A stretch of 38,538 bases of DNA from Pseudoselenomonas ruminantium (lineage in GTDB: Bacteria; Bacillota; Negativicutes; Selenomonadales; Selenomonadaceae): positions 1 to 38,538 of the forward strand of contig CACZHK010000020.1 of assembly GCA_902780915.1 (NCBI GenBank), in the 5' to 3' direction. The notes below the pieces were generated by a model. It was given only the letters and a program-made list of their open reading frames with translations, did no database searches and was not told where the DNA came from. Numbering within the stretch: the first letter of the stretch is position 1; each line of letters opens with the position of its first letter. This document shows positions 32,173 to 38,538 of this stretch, one piece after another. Made by a program: the position numbers and the translations under genes.

Positions 32173-32224
32173 AATCTATGTTGTTAAGGCACAGCGCAAG
32201 AAATGAAGCGCGACGCCATGACAT

Positions 32225-32300
32225 TCCTCGATAGCTCAGCCGGTAGAGCACCTGACTGTTAATCAGGCTGTCGCAGGTTCGAATCCTGCTCGAGGAGCCA
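32225..32300 (+). tRNA. tRNA-Asn (GTT)
   Basis: A 7-bp acceptor stem TCCTCGA/TCGAGGA, anticodon GTT in GACTGTTAATC, T-loop GGTTCGAATCC, and an encoded CCA at 32298-32300. First of three tandem tRNAs. Confidence 0.97.
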
Positions 32301-32302
32301 AT

Positions 32303-32377
32303 GGCGCCATCGTCAAGCGGTTAAGACACCGCCCTTTCACGGCGGGTTCATGGGTTCGAATCCCATTGGCGTCACCA
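32303..32377 (+). tRNA. tRNA-Glu (TTC)
   Basis: Acceptor GGCGCCA pairs with TGGCGTC (one G-U). Anticodon TTC in CCTTTCACG, T-loop GGTTCGAATCC, encoded CCA. Confidence 0.97.
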
Positions 32378-32380
32378 TAT

Positions 32381-32456
<76 letters not shown>

Positions 32457-32466
32457 TTGAATGCAC

Positions 32467-32490
32467 AAGCCACCTTCGGGTGGCTTTTTT
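32467..32490 (+). terminator. terminator of the tRNA operon
   Basis: Stem AAGCCACC/GGTGGCTT with a TTCG loop, then TTTT. Confidence 0.95.
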
Positions 32491-32549
32491 CGTATATGCA
32501 AGGGGTATGGCCATTCGCACCACAAACAGGGCTGTTGGCTCCAAGGCTA

Positions 32550-32579
32550 TTGAATAATCTCTCTTTTCGTGCTTACAAT
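32550..32579 (+). promoter_or_regulatory. likely promoter of the LytTR regulator operon
   Basis: TTGAAT (32550-32555), 18 bases, TACAAT (32574-32579). Imperfect but well placed, 35 bases before the chosen start. Confidence 0.5.
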
Positions 32580-32613
32580 GTAAATTGGCATAATGGGCAA
32601 GGGAGACTTGAAT

Positions 32614-33345
32614 GTGAAAATTAAGATAGCTGTTTGCGACAGTGATATAGAGGCAGGGACTGCTCTGAAGGAACTGATAGGCAGTCAGAAGAGGGGAGCG
32701 CAGGTGCAGTCATTTGCTTCGGCAGAGGAACTGCTGGCCTTTGGTGAAGAATTCGATATTTATTTCCTGGATATAAAGGGAGCCGGAGGCATGGCACTAG
32801 CCCGCTGCCTGCGGGCCAGGGAGCGGGGGCGACGCCATATCATCATCTTTGTCACGGGCTATAGGGAGTATATGGAAGCGGCCTTTGATGTGCAGGCGTT
32901 CCATTATCTTGTGAAGCCCATAGACAGGGAAAAGTTCGTGCAGGTCTTGGAAAAAGCCTGTCGGGAGGCGGAGTTCCTGCATCAGCAGGGAGAGGGCTAT
33001 GTGCTTTTGAAGGCGCGGGGCCAGGGTGGGGACATGGAGAGCCGCAAGGTGTTCTTGCGTGATATTCGCTTTGTAGAGAGCAACAACAAGAATGTGATCT
33101 TCCACACGGAGGGAGGCTCTTTCCCTGCCCAAGGCACCATGGAGGATTTCGAGGAAAGGCTGGGGGCGGGCTTCTACCGCTGCCACCGCTGCTATCTGGT
33201 GAACCTGGCCTGCATCACGGCGTACAGCCAAAGGGAAATAAAAGTGACGGGCGGGGAAACGGTCATGCTGGCCCACAAGAAGTACGGGGCCTTTGTGAAG
33301 GCCTACCTTCGCTATGCCAAGGGAGGGGGCCTTATAAATGTTTGA
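32614..33345 (+). CDS. LytTR-family response regulator
   Basis: A 243-residue two-component regulator. The receiver domain (1-120) has Asp9/Asp11 in AVCDSD, phosphoacceptor Asp53 in IYFLDIKG, Thr in IIFVTGYREYM and Lys in YLVKPID. The LytTR DNA-binding domain (about 140-240) has KVFLRDIRFVESNNKNV and FYRCHRCYLVNL. Start chosen at the GTG at 32614, with AAGGGAGA 7 bases upstream; the earlier ATG at 32593 has no ribosome site. It overlaps the kinase gene by 8 bases. AgrA-like, but no autoinducer peptide or AgrB gene was found nearby. Confidence 0.93.
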   Translation: MKIKIAVCDSDIEAGTALKELIGSQKRGAQVQSFASAEELLAFGEEFDIYFLDIKGAGGMALARCLRARERGRRHIIIFVTGYREYMEAAFDVQAFHYLVKPIDREKFVQVLEKACREAEFLHQQGEGYVLLKARGQGGDMESRKVFLRDIRFVESNNKNVIFHTEGGSFPAQGTMEDFEERLGAGFYRCHRCYLVNLACITAYSQREIKVTGGETVMLAHKKYGAFVKAYLRYAKGGGLINV

Positions 33346-34807
33346 GGATTATCTGCTGGAGGTCATGGTCAGCTTGGCCTCCGGCTTTTTGGCGTTCCGC
33401 TATACGGAAAAATTTCTGTACTTGAAAGCAGGACAGAGAAAAAAGGCGCTCGCCCTTTGGTTGGCTCTTTATGTGGTGGGGCTGGGGTTCTGGGGGCAGG
33501 CGGTGGAAGTCTTCATGCCCCAGGCCCAGCAGGGCATTTATGGCAGCATGGCGAATCTCATGGCGGGAGCGTTGCTGATGGTGGTGCTGCAAAGGGGGTT
33601 CTTCGCTAACGACCTGCCCCGGCAGATGTTCATAGTAGTGAGCTTCTGGGCGGGCTGGGGCATACTGAAATTTGCTGTAAGTCCTTTGGCCCATGTGCTG
33701 ATGGATGTTTGGGGGCCTTTGTGGCAGTATTTGCTTGAAATGGCGATGGCAAGGGCAGTGCTGCCTGCTCAAAGCCTGCTGGCTATGATGGAGGCAGTGA
33801 ACCGTGGGGCTGTGTTCGTTGTGCTGCTTTTCTGCCGTCTGGTGCAGCTGGCACTGCTGGCGTTGTACCTTCATCTTATCAGCAGGCATTTGCTGCCCAG
33901 GGATTATGAGCTGAAGCCACAGGAAAGTTTCTTCCTGCTCATGCCCTGCCTTACAGCGTTGGTCATTGACTTGACTTTGCGGGTCATGGCCTTTTCTGTG
34001 GACAACAGCGCCTTGATGCTTATCTACGACAGGGCTCCGGAAATCTTGTTCCTCCTGCCGATGGCAAGTCTGCTGCTTTTAGGGCTGGTGGTGTCAGCAG
34101 TGATTCTCCTGCGGGGGCTGGTGCAGTTCAAGGAAGAGGAGCAGAAGCGACAACTGCTGGAAAAGAGCGTGGCAGATGTGCAAAGGCAGGTGAGGGAGCT
34201 TGAGGATATCTACGGTGACATCAGAGGGCTGCGTCATGACTTGCGAGGTCATATTGAAAGCCTTCATGCTTATGTGGACAGCCACTTGCCGGGGGAAGGC
34301 AGGGAGTTGGAGCCGTACCTTGATGGCATGGCAAAGACCGTGGCCAGGCTTGACTTTGCAGATAAGACAGGCAACGCCATCACAGATATCATCTTGCACC
34401 AAGCCAGGCAGCAGGCAGGGAAGAGGGGCATAGCTTTCGAAGCGGATTTCCATTATCCCAAGGCTGGAGATTTTGATGTGTATGATATCAGCGTGATAAT
34501 GAGCAATGCCTTGCAAAATGCTCTTGAAGCCTGCGAACAGGTTCCCTCTGGAACCGTGGAAGTGCGTTCCTATCAGCGGGGAGGACTGTATTTCATTGAT
34601 GTGACTAATGACTTTGTCGGGGTGCTGCAATGGGAACAGGGAGCAGAGTTTCCCACCACCAGCAAGCAGGACAAAAGCCATCACGGCCTGGGCCTGACGA
34701 ATATTGCCAGATGCGCTGAGAAATATCAGGGGACAGTGGATATCGTGGCAGACGAAAAAAAGAAGAGATTTTTATTGACAATCATGCTATATCAGCGCAG
34801 TAACTGA
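33338..34807 (+). CDS. AgrC-type GHKL sensor histidine kinase
   Basis: A 489-residue membrane kinase. Residues 1-260 or so hold about six transmembrane segments, ending with LFLLPMASLLLLGLVVSAVILL. A coiled coil leads to the phosphoacceptor in GLRHDLRGHIESLHAYV, then a GHKL ATPase with MSNALQNALEAC (N box), FIDVTNDF and HGLGLTNIARCAEKY (G2). It phosphorylates the LytTR regulator encoded just upstream, with an 8-base overlap. The signal is unknown; the lack of agrB/agrD-like genes in the neighbourhood argues against a locally encoded peptide signal. Confidence 0.92.
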   Translation: MFEDYLLEVMVSLASGFLAFRYTEKFLYLKAGQRKKALALWLALYVVGLGFWGQAVEVFMPQAQQGIYGSMANLMAGALLMVVLQRGFFANDLPRQMFIVVSFWAGWGILKFAVSPLAHVLMDVWGPLWQYLLEMAMARAVLPAQSLLAMMEAVNRGAVFVVLLFCRLVQLALLALYLHLISRHLLPRDYELKPQESFFLLMPCLTALVIDLTLRVMAFSVDNSALMLIYDRAPEILFLLPMASLLLLGLVVSAVILLRGLVQFKEEEQKRQLLEKSVADVQRQVRELEDIYGDIRGLRHDLRGHIESLHAYVDSHLPGEGRELEPYLDGMAKTVARLDFADKTGNAITDIILHQARQQAGKRGIAFEADFHYPKAGDFDVYDISVIMSNALQNALEACEQVPSGTVEVRSYQRGGLYFIDVTNDFVGVLQWEQGAEFPTTSKQDKSHHGLGLTNIARCAEKYQGTVDIVADEKKKRFLLTIMLYQRSN

Positions 34808-34988
34808 GATTGCAGATAATTTTCTTGTTTAGCTTCTGGGGAGCCCGCGGATAGGATACTATGGCAGTTTTGCTTCCAAGGCCATTCACGCCCCAAATCC
34901 TGCCGTTCGCTCCTACCCTCTTAAGAATAGCCGGTGCCTTACGATATAAAGGTAAAGAGGAGTTCGTCTATACAGGGAGGTAAGGAGT
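34808..34988. other. gap before the DUF6033-like gene
   Basis: No gene. A weak promoter may lie at TTAAGA (34920-34925), 18 bases, TATAAA (34944-34949). The phrase TTCCAAGGCCATTCACGCC resembles GCTCCAAGGCTATT and GGCCATTCGCACC near 32500-32550; a small shared intergenic element is possible but weak. Confidence 0.35.
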
Positions 34989-36131
34989 ATGCCGGTAAAA
35001 GTAGGAGCTAGCTATGTGACTGAGGCGGCGTATGAGTTCGCCAAGGCTCGTAGGGCAGAAAAAGAAGAAGGCAAGGAGGAGAAGGGGAAGGGGGTTCTCA
35101 AGGAACTGCAGGAAAAATATCCCGGCCTCAACATCACCGTGGGTACGGGGCCTTTATCTGGCACAGGCACAAGCAACCTGTCCATCTCGCCCAAGATTCT
35201 CAAGCAGATGGAGCAGGACCCGGAGAAGCGCATGGAGTATGAGGCACTGATTTATGATGTGGCCCATACTGATGTCAATGGTGGGATCATGCCGGGGAGG
35301 AAGCTGAAATCCCACGGCTTCATCATCGATGATAACGGCGGCTTGCGCGGCTGGGGCATTTCGGAAAGCGATGAGGGCAATAGGCGCAGCCAGTCGCATC
35401 TCAAGCGTTCTGAAAAGAAGAACTGGTGGGAGGAAATGCTGGGCAAGCCAAAGAAGAAAAAGTCCTCTGCCAAGGCCAGGCAGGAACTGCTGGAGAAGAA
35501 CAGGGAGAAAGCGGCTAAGGAAGCCGAGGAGCCCAAGGGACTTCTGGCGGCTCTGCAAGCGCAGGCAAATCCTGTGCGGGATAAGGTGGTGCAAAATGCC
35601 GGGACTGAGAAAGCTGCCGGCTTTGCCAATAAGGACGAGCTGTATAAGTACCTGCAAGGCAGCTTTGAGGTTGTCAAGGGCGGCATGGCCAGCATTTCCG
35701 GCAAGTTCCTGCAGAAGTGCGTGACGGACGAGAAGAGCAGGAACAGGCTCTTTGACATCTTGAAAGCGGCAGACGAAAGCTATGCCAAGCGCAAAGACGA
35801 GGTGGGGTTCCAGGGGATGCAGGTCACCATTGACGAAAATGGTGAAGTAACTGCGGAATCCACCAAGAGCACCGTGTCCATCAATGAGGACAAGCGTCGC
35901 AGGCAGATTGCAGCGGCAGCTACCAAGGGAGATATGCAGGCTGTGCTTGCCCTGCTGGAGGAGGACTTGCAGCAGGTGGAGGACGGCCTGAAGCAGAATA
36001 TGTGCGATGAGGCCGAGGTAGCCAAGGCCAAGAAACTCTTGGAACTGGCCAAGGAACGCATGGCCAGGCTGCCGGACAGGGCACCCAATCCGGCAGAGCA
36101 AAGCGCCATGACAGTGAACATGCTGATTTGA
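34989..36131 (+). CDS. DUF6033-like protein
   Basis: A 380-residue, Lys/Glu-rich soluble protein of unknown function. The N-terminal third has ELQEKYPGLNITVGTGPLSG, NLSISPKILKQMEQDPEKRM and KSHGFIIDDNGGLRGWG. I link these loosely to the DUF6033 family, in which a 'YP..N' strand is followed by 'ISP..L..M..DPEK'. The middle is a charged coiled coil and the C-terminus ends PNPAEQSAMTVNMLI. No signal peptide or transmembrane segment. AAGGAGT precedes the ATG. It is followed by a terminator, so it is transcribed alone. Confidence 0.55.
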   Translation: MPVKVGASYVTEAAYEFAKARRAEKEEGKEEKGKGVLKELQEKYPGLNITVGTGPLSGTGTSNLSISPKILKQMEQDPEKRMEYEALIYDVAHTDVNGGIMPGRKLKSHGFIIDDNGGLRGWGISESDEGNRRSQSHLKRSEKKNWWEEMLGKPKKKKSSAKARQELLEKNREKAAKEAEEPKGLLAALQAQANPVRDKVVQNAGTEKAAGFANKDELYKYLQGSFEVVKGGMASISGKFLQKCVTDEKSRNRLFDILKAADESYAKRKDEVGFQGMQVTIDENGEVTAESTKSTVSINEDKRRRQIAAAATKGDMQAVLALLEEDLQQVEDGLKQNMCDEAEVAKAKKLLELAKERMARLPDRAPNPAEQSAMTVNMLI

Positions 36132-36147
36132 AATAGTTATGAAAAAT

Positions 36148-36178
36148 GCAGGCAGGCTTAGGACTTGCCGGCTTTTTT
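36148..36178 (+). terminator. terminator after the DUF6033-like gene
   Basis: GCAGGCAGG pairs with the CTTGCCGGC side, with one mismatch and one G-U, then TTTTTT. Confidence 0.75.
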
Positions 36179-36227
36179 CTATGTGTATATAATTGGTGGT
36201 AACATATAATTAGGCAGGTGATGGACT

Positions 36228-36752
36228 TTGACTACAGAGGAACGCAGGGGCGCTGTGCTGGCGCGGCTCAGGGAGGCCGGTTCTCCCCTTTCCGGCACGA
36301 AGCTGGCCCGGGAATTTGGGGTGAGCCGGCAGATTATCGTGGGGGATATCAGCATCCTCAGGGCTGAGGGGGAGAAGATCTATGCTACGCCCCGGGGGTA
36401 TGTCATGCCTGAGGGACAGGGGGCGGAGGGGCTCCTGGTGAGCTTTATCTGCCGCCACAGCCAGGAGGCGATGGAGCAGGAACTGCTGGCTTTTGTGGAC
36501 AATGGCGGTGAGGTGCTGGATGTGATTGTGGAACACCCGGTGTATGGGCCGCTGAAAGCTGATTTATTGCTCACCAGTCGCCGGGATGTAAGAAACTTCC
36601 TCACCAAGATGCAGAAGTGCGAGGCAGCGCCAATTTCCGTAGTGACAGGGGGATTGCATGTGCATACGGTGAAGGTGCCGGATGAGGAGGCGCTTTCGGC
36701 CATTAAGGAAGAACTTGAGCAGCTGGGTATTCTTCAGGAGATTGGTGCATAA
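36228..36752 (+). CDS. niaR: niacin-responsive repressor NiaR
   Basis: A 174-residue regulator of NAD-precursor uptake and synthesis genes. N-terminal HTH_11 winged helix (RRGAVLARLREAGSPLSGTK, FGVSRQIIVGDISILRAEG), followed by the 3H domain with its conserved His residues (CRHSQEAM, VEHPVYGPL, GGLHVHTVKVP) that bind a metal and nicotinic acid. The start is a TTG at 36228 after AGGTGAT; an ATG at 36221 is in the wrong frame. TATAAT at 36205-36210 is a plausible -10. No niacin transporter or NAD-synthesis gene lies nearby, so it acts elsewhere on the chromosome. Confidence 0.9.
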   Translation: MTTEERRGAVLARLREAGSPLSGTKLAREFGVSRQIIVGDISILRAEGEKIYATPRGYVMPEGQGAEGLLVSFICRHSQEAMEQELLAFVDNGGEVLDVIVEHPVYGPLKADLLLTSRRDVRNFLTKMQKCEAAPISVVTGGLHVHTVKVPDEEALSAIKEELEQLGILQEIGA

Positions 36753-36812
36753 TTTGGCTGTGATAAAGGTAATATAAATTGCGAGTCAACAATAAATACT
36801 TGCGGAATAATC

Positions 36813-36841
36813 TTGATTTTTTCTGCATATTTGTGTAAAAT
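36813..36841 (+). promoter_or_regulatory. promoter of the small coiled-coil gene
   Basis: TTGATT (36813-36818), 17 bases, TAAAAT (36836-36841). An AT-rich leader of about 90 bases follows, containing repeated CGATTA/GATTAATC words. Confidence 0.6.
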
Positions 36842-36936
36842 CAAAATATGAGTATGATTATAAATGGTCGTATTTCAACAAGTCGAATCAAAATCGATTA
36901 TCCGATTAATCAGTTGATGCAAGGAGGAAAAATTAA

Positions 36937-37155
36937 ATGGCACGTCAGGTAAATTATGAGATGAAGATTGAGAGCATCAAGGCAAAGATTGAGGCCAAGA
37001 CTGCACAGCTCAAGAGCTTGAAGGAAGAGCTGGCTAAGCTTGAGAAGGCAGCAGCTGCCAGCAAGCATGAGGAAATAGCAAGCTTTATTTCTGAGCAGGG
37101 ACTGAATCCGGCAGATGTAATGGCGGTTCTCCAGGAGAGATTTGGACAGCACTAA
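36937..37155 (+). CDS. small coiled-coil protein
   Basis: A 72-residue protein. Residues 8-42 form a regular heptad coiled coil (IESIKAKIEAKTAQLKSLK), followed by a short C-terminal helix pair (EEIASFISEQGLNPADVMAV). The layout resembles DUF4315-type small proteins and, more loosely, the oligomerisation part of H-NS-like proteins, but no DNA-binding motif is clear. AAGGAGG lies 9 bases before the ATG and a strong terminator follows, so it is a well-expressed single gene. Function unknown. Confidence 0.75.
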   Translation: MARQVNYEMKIESIKAKIEAKTAQLKSLKEELAKLEKAAAASKHEEIASFISEQGLNPADVMAVLQERFGQH

Positions 37156-37182
37156 GCTGCGGGGGATATAAGCAAAGAAGAG

Positions 37183-37217
37183 AACCGCCTTTTGATGAAA
37201 TTCAAAGGCGGTTTTTT
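37183..37217 (+). terminator. terminator of the small coiled-coil gene
   Basis: AACCGCCTTT (37183-37192) pairs with AAAGGCGGTT (37204-37213), followed by T residues. Confidence 0.92.
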
Positions 37218-37269
37218 TGATGTATATATTATCCAGCATAAATCAGCAACATTTACGGTGATAGACAAC

Positions 37270-37320
37270 AAAGGCAGCAGCCGTATGTCAGAAGATAGAC
37301 ATGCGACTGCTGCCTTTTAA
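37270..37320. terminator. bidirectional terminator of the small heat-shock gene
   Basis: A long hairpin: AAAGGCAGCAG (37270-37280) with CTGCTGCCTTT (37307-37317), plus an inner ATGTC/GACAT stem. It lies downstream of the minus-strand hsp20 gene. Confidence 0.8.
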
Positions 37321-37362
37321 GGTGTCGGGGATTTAGATGAAAATGGAATTAGAAGCTGTCGG

Positions 37363-37806
37363 TCAGCCGGAAATAGGAATCTGGTGGGAAACGGGAGCCT
37401 GCTCCTGAAGTTTGGGGAGCTGGATTTTAAGCACGCCATCCTTGAAATCAGCGGCGGCGTTTGCTTTATCAATACCGGTGATATAGAAGGAACGCGTCAT
37501 CTGACCATAGCTGCGCTCCCGGCGGATATAGTTGCCGTTATTGTCCTGCTGATCATTGCTGTCTTCCCGTTTAGCAGAAAGGGTGAGGTAGTTGTTTTCG
37601 TAGCTCAAGGAAATATCTTCCTTCTTGAAGCCGGGAAGGTCGGCGGTAAGTTCGTAGGCCGTGCCGTTGTCCTTGACATCGACTTTGAAGCCAATATTGC
37701 TTGCACTAGTGAAGGGGGCATCAAAGGCATCTAGCAGGCGATTGAACAACTTGCCTTCTTCTCTCATAAGCTCATTGCCAGATGCAAATGGAACCAGACC
37801 AAACAT
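37363..37806 (-). CDS. small heat-shock protein (Hsp20/alpha-crystallin)
   Basis: A 147-residue ATP-independent chaperone that holds unfolding proteins. The alpha-crystallin domain spans residues 38-135 or so: VDVKDNGTAYELTADLPGFK, YLTLSAKRED, SFYITGIDKANAAADFKDG and VLKIQLPK; the C-terminal tail has the I-x-I anchor (QIPIS). The start was set at the ATG at 37806, 10 bases after AAAGGAG; the TTG three codons earlier sits too close. It has its own strong promoter. No CIRCE inverted repeat was found, so HrcA control is unlikely here. Confidence 0.95.
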   Translation of the reverse strand: MFGLVPFASGNELMREEGKLFNRLLDAFDAPFTSASNIGFKVDVKDNGTAYELTADLPGFKKEDISLSYENNYLTLSAKREDSNDQQDNNGNYIRRERSYGQMTRSFYITGIDKANAAADFKDGVLKIQLPKLQEQAPVSHQIPISG

Positions 37807-37896
37807 GATGATCAATCTCCTTTCATGAAATAGGAACTTTATTTGTGGGAGAGAACTGAACCCTTTGTTCTAGGTCATTTCCCTCTTGCAATTATT

Positions 37897-37924
37897 ATTA
37901 TACCCATAAAGGTCAAAAAGTCAA
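37897..37924 (-). promoter_or_regulatory. promoter of the small heat-shock gene
   Basis: Minus strand: TTGACT (37919-37924 complement), 16 bases, TATAAT (37897-37902 complement). It overlaps two direct repeats of AGGTCAAAAAG (37910-37920 and 37926-37936), 16 bases apart. Confidence 0.8.
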
Positions 37925-37936
37925 TAGGTCAAAAAG
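37910..37936. repeat. direct repeats at the hsp20 promoter
   Basis: Two exact copies of an 11-base word, AGGTCAAAAAG, start 16 bases apart. One lies in the promoter spacer and over the start of the -35 box, the other just upstream. CtsR sites are typically A/GGTCAAA NANA/GGTCAAA, so this looks like a CtsR-type heat-shock operator, with a wider spacing than the classical form. Confidence 0.6.
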
Positions 37937-37991
37937 AAAAAAACACATTGCCTGGTTCGAGTTTTTAGTTGCACAAATTCACATAAATATA

Positions 37992-38020
37992 TTGACAGAA
38001 AAAGAGCAAGTGTATATAAT
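37992..38020 (+). promoter_or_regulatory. consensus promoter of the tRNA-Pro/Arg operon
   Basis: TTGACA (37992-37997), 17 bases, TATAAT (38015-38020). Perfect boxes, 15 bases before tRNA-Pro. Confidence 0.92.
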
Positions 38021-38034
38021 ATTAGGGTATGTGA

Positions 38035-38111
38035 CGGGATGTAGCGCAGTTTGGTAGCGCGCCTGCTTTGGGAGCAGGATGTCGCAGGTTCGAATCCTGT
38101 CATCCCGACCA
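38035..38111 (+). tRNA. tRNA-Pro (TGG)
   Basis: Acceptor CGGGATG/CATCCCG, anticodon TGG in CTTTGGGAG, T-loop GGTTCGAATCC, encoded CCA. Intact. Confidence 0.97.
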
Positions 38112-38159
38112 TTCGCACCTGTAGCTCAGCAGGTTCGAATCCTGTCATCCCGACCATTC

Positions 38160-38174
<15 letters not shown>
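38085..38174 (+). repeat. 45-bp tandem duplication spanning tRNA-Pro 3' end and tRNA-Arg 5' end
   Basis: Copy 1 is 38085-38129 and copy 2 is 38130-38174, identical. Each contains the T-arm and acceptor end of tRNA-Pro, the spacer ATTC, and the first bases of tRNA-Arg up to the D-loop. The duplication leaves both functional tRNAs whole and a non-functional hybrid between them. Confidence 0.92.
38115..38156 (+). pseudogene. chimeric tRNA scar (Arg 5' end joined to Pro 3' end)
   Basis: GCACCTGTAGCTCAG of tRNA-Arg runs directly into CAGGTTCGAATCC...CCCGACCA of tRNA-Pro. The D-loop, the whole anticodon arm and the variable loop are missing, so it cannot be a tRNA. It sits in the spacer of the operon and must be cut out during processing. 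Confidence 0.85.
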
Positions 38175-38236
<62 letters not shown>

Positions 38237-38245
38237 GGAAATACA

Positions 38246-38276
38246 AGGGCTTTGGCGTTTTGCCAAGGCTCTTTTT
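38246..38276 (+). terminator. terminator of the tRNA-Pro/Arg operon
   Basis: AGGGCTTTGGC (38246-38256) pairs with GCCAAGGCTCT (38262-38272) with wobble pairs, then a T run. Confidence 0.8.
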
Positions 38277-38344
38277 GCGTTAGGGGGGGAATTTGGGGGG
38301 GATTAAAGAAAATCCTATGTACTTGAAATCGTAGGGGTTTAAGA

Positions 38345-38436
38345 TTAGGGCGTGTTGATTAGTTCACTCAGCTCATCTTCACGGGTCTTGACTGTCCCTG
38401 CATCGTTGACAAATCCCCGACATAGCACCGCCCTAA
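38345..38436. repeat. 92-bp segment bounded by TTAGGGCG / CGCCCTAA
   Basis: Terminal 8-bp inverted repeats TTAGGGCG (38345-38352) and CGCCCTAA (38429-38436). No open frame. It looks like a miniature element or an insertion-sequence remnant. Confidence 0.55.
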
Positions 38437-38438
38437 AG

Positions 38439-38538
38439 GATTAGGGCGTGTTGAAAAACTCGATGGTTTAATTTACATGTATTTTCGAAAATAAGAATTT
38501 ACCCGTTTACAGAAAAAACATGGGCACCACCCCTTATA
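38439..38538. mobile_element. probable insertion-element end running off the window
   Basis: A second copy of GATTAGGGCGTGTTGA (38439-38454, identical to 38343-38358) opens a further segment that is cut by the window end. GGGCGTGTTGAAAAAC is the sort of terminus seen in IS5/IS1182-like elements; no transposase is visible yet. Confidence 0.4.

Noticed and set aside
37806..37960. CIRCE element for HrcA at hsp20
   Set aside because: No TTAGCACTC/GAGTGCTAA inverted repeat is present.

Overview
The window reads as a chromosomal piece of a low-to-mid GC anaerobic firmicute, most likely a diderm Negativicutes of the Selenomonas type. This is inferred from the gene mix (NiaR, AgrC/LytTR systems, LacY-like permease with a GH43 enzyme, DUF6033-like protein, Clostridia-style P-loop/DUF4869-like pair) and from GC-rich, strongly Shine-Dalgarno-led core genes. 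No 16S gene is present, so the assignment is not firm.

Positions 1-9940 form an accessory (defence) island. A type I methylase gene (hsdM) has been split by an IS3-family element (about 377-1654) and has lost its 3' half. A type II restriction-modification operon follows: an XRE controller-like regulator behind a consensus promoter with a perfect inverted repeat in it, a C5-cytosine methyltransferase and a PmeII-like endonuclease. Then comes a strikingly AT-rich block (4441-9624): a small winged-helix protein, a second C5-methyltransferase, a 703-residue protein with two GHKL ATPase modules and a histidine-kinase-like H-box, and an overlapping receiver-like protein. A decapitated alpha/beta hydrolase marks the right scar. 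This block is the best candidate for an under-described system: methylation genes coupled to a two-component-like ATPase/receiver pair.

Positions 9957-11368 hold an overlapping pair (P-loop ATPase plus DUF4869-like protein) of unknown function. From 11430 to 20027 lie core-like genes: a Gfo/Idh/MocA oxidoreductase, a 706-residue cNMP-binding-fold protein, a LytS-like kinase with an unusual XRE-receiver fusion regulator, an exported amidase, and a D-malate/tartrate dehydrogenase-type enzyme.

Positions 20028-28109 (minus strand) are a complete type II Wadjet anti-plasmid operon, jetA-jetB-jetC-jetD, tightly coupled. Positions 28243-31628 form a glycoside-use locus: LacY-type permease and cytoplasmic GH43 enzyme, divergent from an ArsR-like regulator; two 16-bp palindromes with TTAAG/CTTAA arms flank the divergent promoters.

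The rest holds methylglyoxal synthase, a tRNA-Asn/Glu/Lys operon, a LytTR regulator with its GHKL kinase, a DUF6033-like protein, the niacin repressor NiaR, a small coiled-coil protein, a small heat-shock protein, and a tRNA-Pro/tRNA-Arg operon carrying a 45-bp tandem duplication that creates a chimeric tRNA scar. The window ends in short TTAGGGCG-bounded repeats that look like insertion-element ends.
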